This document shows positions 25,523 to 34,422 of a DNA stretch of 39,252 bases, one piece after another. The stretch comes from Bacteroidales bacterium (GTDB lineage: Bacteria > Bacteroidota > Bacteroidia > Bacteroidales > GCA-2748055). The stretch lies in NCBI GenBank assembly GCA_029210725.1, contig JARGFM010000009.1, positions 1 to 39,252 of the forward strand, written 5' to 3'. Numbering within the stretch: position 1 is the stretch's first letter; the number at the start of each line of letters is the position of its first letter. The translations under genes and the position numbers were made by a program. Under the pieces are notes generated by a model that had not been told where the DNA came from, did not search any database, and saw only the letters and a program-made list of their open reading frames with translations.

Positions 25523-26698
25523 ATGAACCGTAAGCCGACCCTGATCCTGCTGCTCCTGCTTCTTTTTCCAGGAATCCATGCCCAGCCTGGGAATGAGATC
25601 GATTGGGAATATGAGATTGATCTGCTGGCCAGGGAACTGGCAGCGAAACACCCCGGGCTCTTGTCCGTCGAGCTTCAACAGGTTCTTGCAGCCATGGGAG
25701 ATGCCCAGACCCAGGTCAATTACCATTTTCTGATAGACAAATTTAGGATTCTGCCCTTGGAATTATACTGGTTTGAGGACGGGATTTATGTCCTGGAGAC
25801 CGATAAGCAGTATGAGCCTGCCCTGGGAAAAAAACTGACCGCTGTCAACGGCTTTCCCCTGGATACTGTAATTGATTCACTGGCCACCTTGCTGGACAAT
25901 AATAACCAGTCTGTGCTGAAAAACAGCATTCCCCGCATGCTTACCTGGTATCAATTACCGGAGCACTTTGGTTTTGCCTCTAAAGAAAAGCTCACTTTAA
26001 CTTTCAGTGGCAGTCCGGAGAAAACCCTCCATGTGGCGCTGCCCTGTAAACCGGGAGAGCTGGTGACGGTTCAGCCTCCATCGCTCCCCCTGGGGTGGCA
26101 GGATCAGAAAAGCTATTTCCGGGACCACTATTTTGAAAACGAGCATATCTACTACATCCAGTACAACCGCTGCTGAAGCCGGGAGGCAGAAGAGGATTAC
26201 GGCTCGGGTGCGTCGGCCCTGTTTATGCCCTCCTTCAAAGAGTTTGAAAAACAGGTCATCCGGGTACTCAGGAAAAAAGAAATTGACAAGCTGGTATTTG
26301 ATCTGCGCTTCAACGGGGGCGGACATTCCCGCCAGGGAACTGAATTTATAAGAAAAATATGCCGTTCGCTGCCTGAAAACAAGGGAGAGGTCTTTGTGCT
26401 GATAGGCAGAAGCACCCGTGAAGCTGCCATCATCAACGCCGTTGATTTTATGAAAAGCACCAGGGTGATCCTGGTGGGAGAAGAGACCAGTGGGACAGCG
26501 AATCATTTCGGGGATGTCAAACGTTTTGTGCTTCCCGAATCCAGGCTGATTATCAGCCACCCGAGCACCTACTATTCCCTTCTGGAGGAAGATCGCCCGT
26601 CGATGGAACCCGACCTTCACACGCCCATGGATTTCAAGCAATATATGAGTGGCACCGATCCGGCCCTGGAGGCCGTTCGCCGGTACAAACAACCTTAG
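25523..26698 (+). pseudogene. S41-peptidase-like protein interrupted by an in-frame TGA
   Basis: One reading frame of 391 codons is split by TGA at 26174-26176. The first 217 residues have a signal peptide (to 'GIHAQ') and the N-terminal and PDZ-like parts. The remaining 173 residues hold the tail of an S41/C-terminal-processing-protease-like domain, with 'LVFDLRFNGGGHS' and 'LVGEETSGTANHFGD'. In relatives, as I recall, the stop position is Trp ('YNxCWS'), so a single TGG to TGA change explains it. The nucleophile Ser region ('TFSxA' in S41) reads 'TREAA', so catalysis was probably already lost. TGA is a normal stop in neighbouring genes. It starts 11 bp after the DUF5686 gene. Confidence 0.75.
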
Positions 26699-27376
26699 CT
26701 ATTCCTCCAGGATCAATCCACGCATAATCAGGTACTGTGCTGCTATATAGCTAAGCATGATCAGGAACCCGGCCAGGGGGATCTCGCTGTGGAACTTGTT
26801 AAATGCGATCAAACTGTCAGACAGCAGGAACAGCAAGGATCCTGCAAAGACCAGTTTGAAACTGCTGTCCCCTACCCTGCCCGAGCGGTTAAGAGCCGTC
26901 ATGGACATCAGCATCAGTGAAATAGCGTAGATAGCAATCACAGGTTTCATCATCCCCTCCAGACCAGGGAAGAGCAGGACCAGCATTCCGGCCACATAGG
27001 CCATAAAGAAAACGGAAAGCCAGGGTCTTCTTTGCAGCAAGCCCTTTCCTCCTGTTTCACTGTATCGGGCAAAGGTGTAGATATAGCTAAGCTGTGCAAG
27101 GAAAAACCCTCCCACTCCTGCGAAGAAAAATAATTCATTTTTTCCAGACAACATCAGAAAATTATCGCCTGCCCAGGAGAAGAAAAAAGCCAGCAATACC
27201 GGAATGCTTAAAGCACTTTTCCTCATGTATAGCAGAAAATAGACGGCCATCCAGATCATGATCAGGGGTTTCACAAAGTACTCCATCTGGATATTGTCAA
27301 GTAGTCTGCCAAGGAGTTCAACCAGGACAATCACCGCAAACAGCAGATGCATCATCAGGGAGGTATTCTTTTTCAT
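26699..27376 (-). CDS. YhhN-family membrane protein (lysoplasmalogenase-like)
   Basis: 225 residues from ATG 27376 (MKKNTSLM); the longer open frame back to 27490 crosses the kduI start and is not used. Seven or eight membrane segments alternate along the whole length. Conserved YhhN features include 'VKPLIMIWMAVYF', 'FFFSWAGDNFLML' and 'LLFLLSDSLIAFNKF', whose acidic residues in the membrane are thought to be catalytic. The animal relative TMEM86B cleaves the vinyl ether bond of lysoplasmalogens; in bacteria the substrate is uncertain. Its stop codon abuts that of the S41-like gene on the other strand. Confidence 0.8.
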   Translation of the reverse strand: MKKNTSLMMHLLFAVIVLVELLGRLLDNIQMEYFVKPLIMIWMAVYFLLYMRKSALSIPVLLAFFFSWAGDNFLMLSGKNELFFFAGVGGFFLAQLSYIYTFARYSETGGKGLLQRRPWLSVFFMAYVAGMLVLLFPGLEGMMKPVIAIYAISLMLMSMTALNRSGRVGDSSFKLVFAGSLLFLLSDSLIAFNKFHSEIPLAGFLIMLSYIAAQYLIMRGLILEE

Positions 27377-27451
27377 GGTTCTGTTATTTATACAGGTAAA
27401 TATAGCAGCCCTTTTAGTAACTTTAGTCCCGTACCAGTAAAAAACTGAAAT

Positions 27452-28294
27452 ATGAGTAAAATCCATTATGAAGTGAGATTTTCGAATCATCCCGAAGATA
27501 CCAGACTATACGGGACCGGGAGATTGAGGAAAGAGTTCCTGGTAGAGAAATTGATGGTACCCGGAGAAATCCATATGGTTTATTCAATGAACGACCGTTA
27601 TATCGTGGGGGGGGCGGTTCCTGTCTCCGAACTGGAACTGACCGGCATCGATCCGCTGAGATCAGCCTATTTTTGTGAACGCCGGGAGCTGGGCATCATC
27701 AATGTGGGGGGAGCGGCTACCATCCGGGTAGACGATATCGAATATGACCTGGACTATAAGGAAGCCCTCTATGTGGGTGCGGGATCCCGGCATATCAGGA
27801 TGATCAGCAGAGTGGAGGAGAGACCGGCACATCTCTATTTCAATTCAGCTCCTGCCCATCAGTCCTATCCATCCAGAAGAGTTACCCTGGCAGATGCTGA
27901 GGTGGCAGAACTGGGAAGCCTGGAGCAATCCAATGCCAGAAAGATCAATAAGCTTCTGGTCCATCCGCTGGTAAAGACCTGCCAGTTGCAGATGGGGATG
28001 ACCGAATTAAAACATGGATCCGTATGGAACACCATGCCGCCTCACCTGCATGACCGCAGGATGGAAGCCTACTTCTATTTTGAGCTTCCTGAAGGGCAGG
28101 CGATCTGTCACTTTATGGGTGATCCAAAGGAGACCAGACATATCTGGCTGCAGAACGAACAGGCGGTCATTTCTCCTCCATGGTCCATCCATTCCGCAGC
28201 AGGGACAAGCAACTATATCTTTATCTGGGGAATGGCCGGGGAGAATCTGGATTACGCAGACATGGATATGTTTCAACCCGATGAATTGCGCTAA
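27452..28294 (+). CDS. kduI: 5-dehydro-4-deoxy-D-glucuronate isomerase
   Basis: 280 residues, near the 278 of E. coli KduI. Isomerises 5-dehydro-4-deoxyglucuronate, the open form of the unsaturated uronate released by polysaccharide lyases, to 3-deoxy-D-glycero-2,5-hexodiulosonate. Double cupin fold. The zinc ligands appear in 'PPHLHDRRMEAYFYF' (two His and a Glu) and 'WSIHSAAGT' (His). It is the first gene of the rightward operon running to 36940, with kduD 10 bp downstream. A TAACTTTA sequence at 27418-27425 may be a one-mismatch -7 element. Confidence 0.95.
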   Translation: MSKIHYEVRFSNHPEDTRLYGTGRLRKEFLVEKLMVPGEIHMVYSMNDRYIVGGAVPVSELELTGIDPLRSAYFCERRELGIINVGGAATIRVDDIEYDLDYKEALYVGAGSRHIRMISRVEERPAHLYFNSAPAHQSYPSRRVTLADAEVAELGSLEQSNARKINKLLVHPLVKTCQLQMGMTELKHGSVWNTMPPHLHDRRMEAYFYFELPEGQAICHFMGDPKETRHIWLQNEQAVISPPWSIHSAAGTSNYIFIWGMAGENLDYADMDMFQPDELR

Positions 28295-28304
28295 TACTTA
28301 AGGC

Positions 28305-29096
28305 ATGTCGCAGCTACTATTTGATCTGAAAGGAAAAACAGCCCTGATCACAGGGGGGACCCATGGACTGGGCATGGCCATTGCCACAGGACTGGCAGAG
28401 GCGGGGGCCTCTATTATTATCAACGGCCACAGTCCGGCTAAACTTGAGTCTGCCCGGCAAACCTATGCCAATAAGGGGATCAGCGCCCACACCTATCTGC
28501 TTGATATACGCGATGAAGCTGAAGCAGAGAGGATCATTCCCATCATGGAAAAGGAGGCGGGCCCCATTGATATTCTGGTTAATAACGCGGCCATTATCAA
28601 AAGAATTCCGATCCTGGAGATGAAAGCAGCGGATTTCCGGGAAATCCTGGATGTAAACCTGACCGGCCAGTTTATCATGGCAAAAGCAGTGGCCAGGGGG
28701 ATGGTCAGGCGCAGGAGCGGGAAAATCATCAATATTTGCTCCATGATGAGTGAACTGGGAAGGGATACTGTTTCCGCCTATGCTGCTGCCAAAGGCGGAT
28801 TGAAAATGCTCACCCGGAACATGGCCACCGAATGGGCCAGATACAACATCCAGATCAACGGCCTGGGCCCGGGCTACTTTGCCACCGAGCAGACCGCTCC
28901 TCTGCGTGCTAAAGGACATCCTTTAAATGAATTTATTATTGCCCGGACACCGGCCGGCAGATGGGGAAATCCGGAAGACCTGGCCGGAACAGCCGTATTT
29001 CTGGCCTCCCGAGCATCCGATTTTGTAAACGGTCAGATTATTTATGTAGATGGAGGAATCCTGGCCACCATTGGAAAACCTTCCAACGAAGAATAA
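28305..29096 (+). CDS. kduD: 2-dehydro-3-deoxy-D-gluconate 5-dehydrogenase
   Basis: 263 residues. Short-chain dehydrogenase that reduces the KduI product to 2-keto-3-deoxygluconate. 'TGGTHGLGMA' is the cofactor loop, 'NNAAI' the structural motif, and Ser in 'CSMMSE' with 'YAAAKGG' gives the catalytic residues. 'GPGYFATEQT' and 'VDGGILAT' are typical near the C-terminus. Placement 10 bp after kduI makes KduD much more likely than other SDR activities, including the related gluconate 5-dehydrogenase. Confidence 0.9.
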   Translation: MSQLLFDLKGKTALITGGTHGLGMAIATGLAEAGASIIINGHSPAKLESARQTYANKGISAHTYLLDIRDEAEAERIIPIMEKEAGPIDILVNNAAIIKRIPILEMKAADFREILDVNLTGQFIMAKAVARGMVRRRSGKIINICSMMSELGRDTVSAYAAAKGGLKMLTRNMATEWARYNIQINGLGPGYFATEQTAPLRAKGHPLNEFIIARTPAGRWGNPEDLAGTAVFLASRASDFVNGQIIYVDGGILATIGKPSNEE

Positions 29097-29205
29097 GATG
29101 AGCAAAACAAGCATCCTGTGCCTTTTCCTGTCTAAGCTATTAAAAAGTATTTAAAGGCTGAGGCTGAAAGATGGACCCGGGCGGTGGTCCCTGCGAATTG
29201 AGTTA

Positions 29206-29234
29206 TTTGTTTTATGGCAAGAATTATATCTTTA
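29206..29234 (+). promoter_or_regulatory. Possible internal promoter before the KDPG aldolase gene
   Basis: TTTG at 29206-29209 and TATCTTTA at 29227-29234 approximate the Bacteroidetes promoter, with 17-bp spacing (19-20 is usual) and one -7 mismatch. The 190-bp gap after kduD holds no gene and no clear terminator. Confidence 0.3.
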
Positions 29235-29286
29235 CCCGATAAACTCTACTTTAAAATCTGCAAGCCGTTATTCTAAAAGCCATACC

Positions 29287-29949
29287 ATGAAGAGACTTGA
29301 TGTTGTACTGAGCATGAGGGAGACTGGAGCGATCCCCCTTTTCTACCATCCCGATATTGAAGTCATGAAAGAGGTAATCTCCGCATGCTACCGTGGAGGT
29401 ATGAACATCTTCGAGTTCACCAACCGGGGCGATATGGCACATGAGCTTTTTGCAGAACTGGTCGTCTGGGGCCGCAAAGAGTTGCCCGGTCTGATCCTGG
29501 GTGCAGGGACGGTGGTTGACGCCGGAACCTGCTCGCTTTATATCCAGACAGGGGCCAGATTTATTGTATCCCCCCTGCTCAATGAGGAGATGGCCCGGGT
29601 ATGCAACCGCCGTAAGGTCCTCTGGGTCCCCGGATGCGCCACTGCCTCTGAAATCGGGAGAGCCGAAGAGCTTGGGGCCGAGCTGGTGAAACTCTTTCCA
29701 GGTCCCACCGTAGGAGGAGCCGATTTCTTAAAAGCCTACCTGGGGCCCTGTCCCTGGTCCAGTATCATGCCCTCGGGAGGAGTATCTCCCACCCTTGAAA
29801 ACCTCAGCGGATGGTTCAGGGCCGGCGCATTCTGTGTGGGGATGGGTTCCCGGTTGATTACCGGGGAGATCATCAGCCAGGCGAATTATAAGCTCCTGGA
29901 AGAGACCGCCAGAGAGGCCATGGAGATCATCCGAAATCTGAAGGGATAA
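29287..29949 (+). CDS. eda: 2-dehydro-3-deoxy-phosphogluconate (KDPG) aldolase
   Basis: 220 residues. Class I aldolase cleaving KDPG to pyruvate and glyceraldehyde 3-phosphate. The catalytic Glu lies in 'IFEFTNRG', 'GAGTV' forms the phosphate/substrate loop, the Schiff-base Lys is in 'ELVKLFPG', and 'MPSGGVSPT' binds phosphate. Length is normal. It follows KduI and KduD in pathway order, with the KDG kinase candidate at 37001-38074 supplying its substrate. The first TRAP gene begins 6 bp after its stop. Confidence 0.92.
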   Translation: MKRLDVVLSMRETGAIPLFYHPDIEVMKEVISACYRGGMNIFEFTNRGDMAHELFAELVVWGRKELPGLILGAGTVVDAGTCSLYIQTGARFIVSPLLNEEMARVCNRRKVLWVPGCATASEIGRAEELGAELVKLFPGPTVGGADFLKAYLGPCPWSSIMPSGGVSPTLENLSGWFRAGAFCVGMGSRLITGEIISQANYKLLEETAREAMEIIRNLKG

Positions 29950-29955
29950 GTGCAT

Positions 29956-30933
29956 ATGAAGATCCGCTCAATACTTATTCTGCCTCTTTTTCTGTGTTTA
30001 GTTGCCGGTTGCAGAACTCAGCAGCAGGGAGAGGCTCTGAAACTGGCCCACGGGCTCGATCCCTCCCACCCGGTGCACAGTGCCATGGTCTATATGGCAG
30101 AAAGGTGCCGGGAAATCTCAAACGGTGCATTAACCATTGATATATACCCCAGCGGTCAGCTTGGGTCTGAACAACAGTGCGTGGAGCTCCTGCAGATTGG
30201 CAGCCTGGCCATTACCAAAGTTTCGGCCGCAGTCATGGAAAGTTTTACCGAAGAGTTCAAGGTCCTGGGCCTGCCTTACGTGTTCAGGTCCAAGGAGCAC
30301 TCCTTCCAGGTTCTGGACGGAGAGATCGGGGATGAATTACTGCTAAGTACGGAACCCTTCTGGATCAGGGGCCTCTGCTTCTACGATGCAGGAAGCCGGA
30401 GTTTTTACACCATTGACAAACAGATCAATCACCCTGATGATTTGAAGGGCTTAAAAATCAGGGTCATGAAAAGCATCACTGCCATGGAAATGGTTAAAGC
30501 CCAGGGGGGCTCCCCCACCCCGATCTCCTGGGGTGAACTTTACACAGCCCTGCAAAGCGGTGTGGTGGACGGTGCCGAGAACAATCCTCCCAGTTTCTAT
30601 ACCAGTCACCACTACGAAGTCTGTAAGTACTACAGCCTGAACGAACATACCATGGTACCCGATGTACTTATTATCAGTCAGAAGGTATGGGGAAAACTCT
30701 CTGCCCGGGAACAAAGCTGGCTGCAGCAGGCGGCCGACGAGTCGGTTCCGGTTCAGAGAAAACTCTGGGCCGAATCCGAAAAAATGTCCCTGGAGATCGT
30801 TAAGGAGGCTGGAGTTGTGATCAGCTATCCCGACAAGGCACCCTTTTCAGAGAGGGTCACTGAATTGCTGGAATCGTACCGGGAAAATGAAAAACTGTAT
30901 GATCTGATCACCCGGATCAGGGAAGTACAATAG
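29956..30933 (+). CDS. TRAP transporter solute-binding lipoprotein (DctP family)
   Basis: 325 residues from ATG 29956; the GTG at 29950 is less likely. The signal is a lipoprotein type with lipobox VAGC, so the binding protein is tethered to a membrane rather than free, as often in Bacteroidota. The DctP family pattern is clear: 'GSEQQCVELLQIGSL', 'LKGLKIRVM' with the Arg that salt-bridges the carboxylate of the ligand, and 'LQSGVVDGAENNP'. Downstream of a KDPG aldolase and uronate genes, the ligand is probably a hexuronate or unsaturated uronate monomer. Confidence 0.92.
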   Translation: MKIRSILILPLFLCLVAGCRTQQQGEALKLAHGLDPSHPVHSAMVYMAERCREISNGALTIDIYPSGQLGSEQQCVELLQIGSLAITKVSAAVMESFTEEFKVLGLPYVFRSKEHSFQVLDGEIGDELLLSTEPFWIRGLCFYDAGSRSFYTIDKQINHPDDLKGLKIRVMKSITAMEMVKAQGGSPTPISWGELYTALQSGVVDGAENNPPSFYTSHHYEVCKYYSLNEHTMVPDVLIISQKVWGKLSAREQSWLQQAADESVPVQRKLWAESEKMSLEIVKEAGVVISYPDKAPFSERVTELLESYRENEKLYDLITRIREVQ

Positions 30934-30949
30934 TGACAAAGCTGTGCCA

Positions 30950-31420
30950 ATGAGAAAATTTCAATATAAGTTAAACAGAGTGCTGGAGCTAAGCCTGGTC
31001 ATCCTGATGACCATCCTGGTGCTGGATGTGCTCTGGCAGGTATTCAGTCGTTACCTGCTCTCCTCTCCCAGCTCATTTACAGATGAACTCGCCGGCTTCC
31101 TTTTAATCTGGGTGGGGGTGCTGGGTGCAGCCTATGTTGCCGGCAGAAAGGAACACCTGGCCATCGATATCCTGGTTCAGAGATCGCCGCCAGGCAGGCA
31201 GCGCCTGCTGCTTTTCATCATTCACTCCCTGATCTTTTTGTTTGCCCTCTCGGTCATGGTCACCGGCGGAGTGGTATTGATGTATACCCGCTTTGCCCTG
31301 CAGGTAAAATCAGCAGCCCTTCAGCTTCCACTGGGCTATGTTTATGTGGTGCTTCCCATCAGCGGACTGATCATCATGTATTACGAAGTGCTGCATATCC
31401 TTCAATTAAAAAAAACCTGA
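30950..31420 (+). CDS. TRAP transporter small permease (DctQ family)
   Basis: 156 residues from ATG 30950 (GTG 30944 is an alternative). Four membrane helices are evident, about 10-32, 45-65, 83-105 and 125-145. The family motif near helix 1-2 reads 'WQVFSRYLL', followed by 'FTDELAGFLLIWVGVLGAAYV'. It stabilises the large permease. It lies between the binding-protein and DctM genes, with gaps of 16 and 4 bp. Confidence 0.9.
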   Translation: MRKFQYKLNRVLELSLVILMTILVLDVLWQVFSRYLLSSPSSFTDELAGFLLIWVGVLGAAYVAGRKEHLAIDILVQRSPPGRQRLLLFIIHSLIFLFALSVMVTGGVVLMYTRFALQVKSAALQLPLGYVYVVLPISGLIIMYYEVLHILQLKKT

Positions 31421-31424
31421 TCGC

Positions 31425-32879
31425 ATGGAAGTTCTGGTGCTTGTCCTCAGCTTTGCTCTCCTCTTACTGATCGGAGTGCCCATTGCCTTCAGTATAGGCA
31501 TCTCCGGGATCCTGACCATGTTGCTCTCCATCGACACCGTGCCGGCCCTGACCACTTTCGCCCAGCGGATGGCTACCGGTCTGGACAGCTTTGCCCTGCT
31601 GGCCATTCCTTTCTTTGTGCTGGCAGGAGGTATCATGAACAGCGGAGGGATTGCCATGCGGCTAATCAACTTTGCCAGGGTACTGGTGGGTAAACTTCCT
31701 GCCGGACTGGCCTTTGTAAATGTGATTGCCAATATGCTTTTTGGTGCTATTTCAGGTTCTGCCGCAGCGGCTACTTCCGCCATAGGCAGTATCATGGGAC
31801 CTGAAATGAAAAAGGAAGGATATGATGAGAGTTTCAGCACCGCTGTCAATATCACCTCGGCCACCACAGGGCTTACCATCCCTCCCAGTAATATCCTGAT
31901 TATATATTCCCTGGCCAGCGGCGGGGCCTCCATTACCGCACTCTTCCTGGCCGGATATATCCCAGGAATACTCACGGGACTCGGAATCATGCTGGTTGCC
32001 ATGTCGATGATGGTTTTGAAAAACAGGGGACTGAAAGGGCTGACTGCCCTGCTGGGCAAGGTGCTCCTGGTCTCTGTGGCCCTGGTGGGAGCCGGGATCG
32101 GACTGAAAGCGGTGCATGGAGTTTCTGTTATGGCTTTCAGGGGACTTATTTACGCCCTGTTCACCCTGTTCCTGGCATATTCGGTCTACAAGTCGGCCAC
32201 CAACTGGTCATTTTTCAAATTCGCCATCAGGAAATTTATCGATGCCCTGCCATCCTTGCTAATGCTGGTCATTGTCATTGGAGGAATCGTAGCTGGCTTT
32301 TTCACTGCTACCGAAGCATCGGCCGTGGCCGTACTCTATGCACTGATCCTTGCCCTGATCTATAAAGAGATCAGCCTGAAGAATCTTCCGGCTATCATTC
32401 TGAAATCGGTGCGCACCACCTGTATTGTGCTGCTGCTGGTGGCCACCAGCATCGGGATGTCATGGATCATGTCTTATGAAAACATCCCGCAAAATGTAAG
32501 CAACGGTCTGTTGAATCTCAGCGACAATCCCCTGATTATCCTGCTGGTTATCAATTTTATCCTTCTCGTTGTGGGAATTTTTATGGATATGACTCCGGCT
32601 GTTCTGATTTTCACTCCCATTTTTTTGCCAGTTGTTTCCGCCCAGCTGGGCATGGATCCCGTCCATTTTGGTATTATCATTGTACTGAACCTCTGCGTGG
32701 GGATCTGCACCCCGCCTGTGGGATCTGTCCTGTTCATCGGTTGCAGTGTGGCAAATCTGAAAATTGAGCAGGTGATCAAACCCCTGCTGCCCATGTTTAT
32801 CATCATGATAGTGGTCCTGATGCTGGTAACTTACATTCCCTCACTGAGCCTTTGGCTCCCCAATCTGCTTATGAAATAA
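31425..32879 (+). CDS. TRAP transporter large permease (DctM family)
   Basis: 484 residues, somewhat longer than the usual 425-430 because of an extra hydrophobic stretch near residues 190-260. Multiple membrane helices span its length. DctM signatures include 'GVPIAFSIGISG', 'ALLAIPFFVLAGGIMNSGGIAMR', 'GAISGSAAAATSAIGSIM', 'TIPPSNILIIY' and 'VCTPPVG'-like 'GICTPPVG'. Sodium-driven uptake with the binding protein and DctQ. The stop at 32879 is 15 bp before the kinase ATG. Confidence 0.93.
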   Translation: MEVLVLVLSFALLLLIGVPIAFSIGISGILTMLLSIDTVPALTTFAQRMATGLDSFALLAIPFFVLAGGIMNSGGIAMRLINFARVLVGKLPAGLAFVNVIANMLFGAISGSAAAATSAIGSIMGPEMKKEGYDESFSTAVNITSATTGLTIPPSNILIIYSLASGGASITALFLAGYIPGILTGLGIMLVAMSMMVLKNRGLKGLTALLGKVLLVSVALVGAGIGLKAVHGVSVMAFRGLIYALFTLFLAYSVYKSATNWSFFKFAIRKFIDALPSLLMLVIVIGGIVAGFFTATEASAVAVLYALILALIYKEISLKNLPAIILKSVRTTCIVLLLVATSIGMSWIMSYENIPQNVSNGLLNLSDNPLIILLVINFILLVVGIFMDMTPAVLIFTPIFLPVVSAQLGMDPVHFGIIIVLNLCVGICTPPVGSVLFIGCSVANLKIEQVIKPLLPMFIIMIVVLMLVTYIPSLSLWLPNLLMK

Positions 32880-32894
32880 TTGAACCAACTCGCT

Positions 32895-34385
32895 ATGTAC
32901 TTACTTGGATATGACGTCGGAAGCTCTTCGGTGAAAGCCAGCCTGATCAATGCAGAATCCGGGCGGCAGGTAGCTTCAGCCTTTTACCCCAAAAAGGAAA
33001 TGAAAATTGATGCACCCATGGCCGGCTGGGCCGAACAGGATCCGGAACAATGGTGGACCAATCTGAAGCTTGCCACCAATGACGTGATGCAGTCTGCAGA
33101 GATTGATCCCTCCTCCATCAAATCCATTGGCATTGCCTACCAGATGCACGGACTGGTACTGGTAGACAAGGATCACCAGCTGCTTCGTTCCTCCATCATC
33201 TGGTGCGACTCCCGGGCTGTTTCCCATGGCGACCATGCCATGGAGAAAATCGGTCAGGAGCTCTGTCTTTCTCACCTGCTGAACTCCCCTGGAAATTTCA
33301 CGGCTTCCAAACTGAGCTGGGTCATCATGAATGAGCCTGATATCTACGAAAAAGCATACAAATTCATGCTGCCGGGTGACTATATAGCCATGAAGCTGAC
33401 CGGGGAGATCAATACGACGATATCAGGTCTGTCAGAAGGAATCATGTGGGATTTCCAGAAAAACTCCCTGGCAGATTTTCTGCTGGAATACTACGGAATC
33501 CATAAGCACCTGGTCCCCGATATTGTACCCACCTTTTCAGAGCAGGGACGTCTCACCAGACCAGCTGCCGAAGAACTTGGACTGGTGCCCGGAATCCGGA
33601 TTGCCTACCGTGCCGGCGACCAGCCCAACAACGCATTTTCCCTGAATGTGCTGAATCCCGGCGAAATAGCTGCCGCCGCTGGCACCTCCGGAGTGGTTTA
33701 CGGGGTAAGTGATGAAGTAAAGTATGATCCGCGAAGCAGGGTTAATACCTTTGCTCACGTAAATCACAGTCCGGAACTAAACAGGCTGGGGGTGCTGCTA
33801 TGCATCAACGGCACCGGAATACAATATTCCTGGCTGAAGCAACACCTGGCCCGGAGGGAAATGAATTATCCGGCCCTGAACGACCTGGCGCTTGACGCGC
33901 CCATCGGCTCAGAAGGACTCCTGATGCTTCCCTTCGGGAACGGCGCCGAACGAATGCTGGGAAACAAAGATGTGGGGGCCACCATAAAAAATATTAATTT
34001 TAATATTCATAACAGTTCCCATCTGGTAAGAGCAGCCCAGGAAGGTGTGGCCTTCTCCATGCATTATGGAATGGCGATCCTGAAGGAGACAGGCATTCAT
34101 CCCTCGGTGATCAGGGCCGGGATGGCCAATATGTTCCTGAGCCAGGTTTTCAGAGAGACCCTGGCTGAAATATCCGGGGCTACCATCGAATTGTATGATA
34201 CCGACGGCTCCATTGGAGCAGCCAACGGGGCCGGAATCGGATCCGGCACATACGCATCATTCGAAGAGGCCTTTGAGAACCTGAATATGAGAATGGTCAT
34301 TGAACCTTCACACCGGCATTCCGAAGAGTACGCGGACGCTTATAACAAATGGAGCGAGGTCCTGGAAAAAAATATTCATATATAG
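32895..34385 (+). CDS. xylB: Xylulokinase (FGGY family)
   Basis: 496 residues from ATG 32895; the TTG at 32880 is rejected. FGGY kinase with 'GYDVGSSSVKASL' phosphate-binding strand, 'IAYQMHGLVLVD' (xylulokinase-like QMHG), 'IIWCDSRA', 'GDQPNNAF' with the catalytic Asp, and 'GTSGVVYG'. Phosphorylates D-xylulose to xylulose 5-phosphate. Immediately upstream of xylA. Related FGGY members phosphorylate gluconate, so a second activity cannot be ruled out, but the QMHG motif and xylA neighbour favour xylulose. Confidence 0.9.
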   Translation: MYLLGYDVGSSSVKASLINAESGRQVASAFYPKKEMKIDAPMAGWAEQDPEQWWTNLKLATNDVMQSAEIDPSSIKSIGIAYQMHGLVLVDKDHQLLRSSIIWCDSRAVSHGDHAMEKIGQELCLSHLLNSPGNFTASKLSWVIMNEPDIYEKAYKFMLPGDYIAMKLTGEINTTISGLSEGIMWDFQKNSLADFLLEYYGIHKHLVPDIVPTFSEQGRLTRPAAEELGLVPGIRIAYRAGDQPNNAFSLNVLNPGEIAAAAGTSGVVYGVSDEVKYDPRSRVNTFAHVNHSPELNRLGVLLCINGTGIQYSWLKQHLARREMNYPALNDLALDAPIGSEGLLMLPFGNGAERMLGNKDVGATIKNINFNIHNSSHLVRAAQEGVAFSMHYGMAILKETGIHPSVIRAGMANMFLSQVFRETLAEISGATIELYDTDGSIGAANGAGIGSGTYASFEEAFENLNMRMVIEPSHRHSEEYADAYNKWSEVLEKNIHI

Positions 34386-34422
34386 TGTCTGATATTCAAA
34401 TAATCGATTAAATAAAAATGCA

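Noticed and set aside
26174-26176. In-frame TGA read as selenocysteine or as a recoded sense codon
   Set aside because: TGA ends other genes here normally (for example the PIG-L gene at 3089-3091). No SECIS-like hairpin was recognised after it, and a Trp-to-stop change explains it simply.
29170-29192. GGACC...GGTCC hairpin after kduD as a terminator or riboswitch
   Set aside because: The stem is short and no T-run or conserved riboswitch core is visible.
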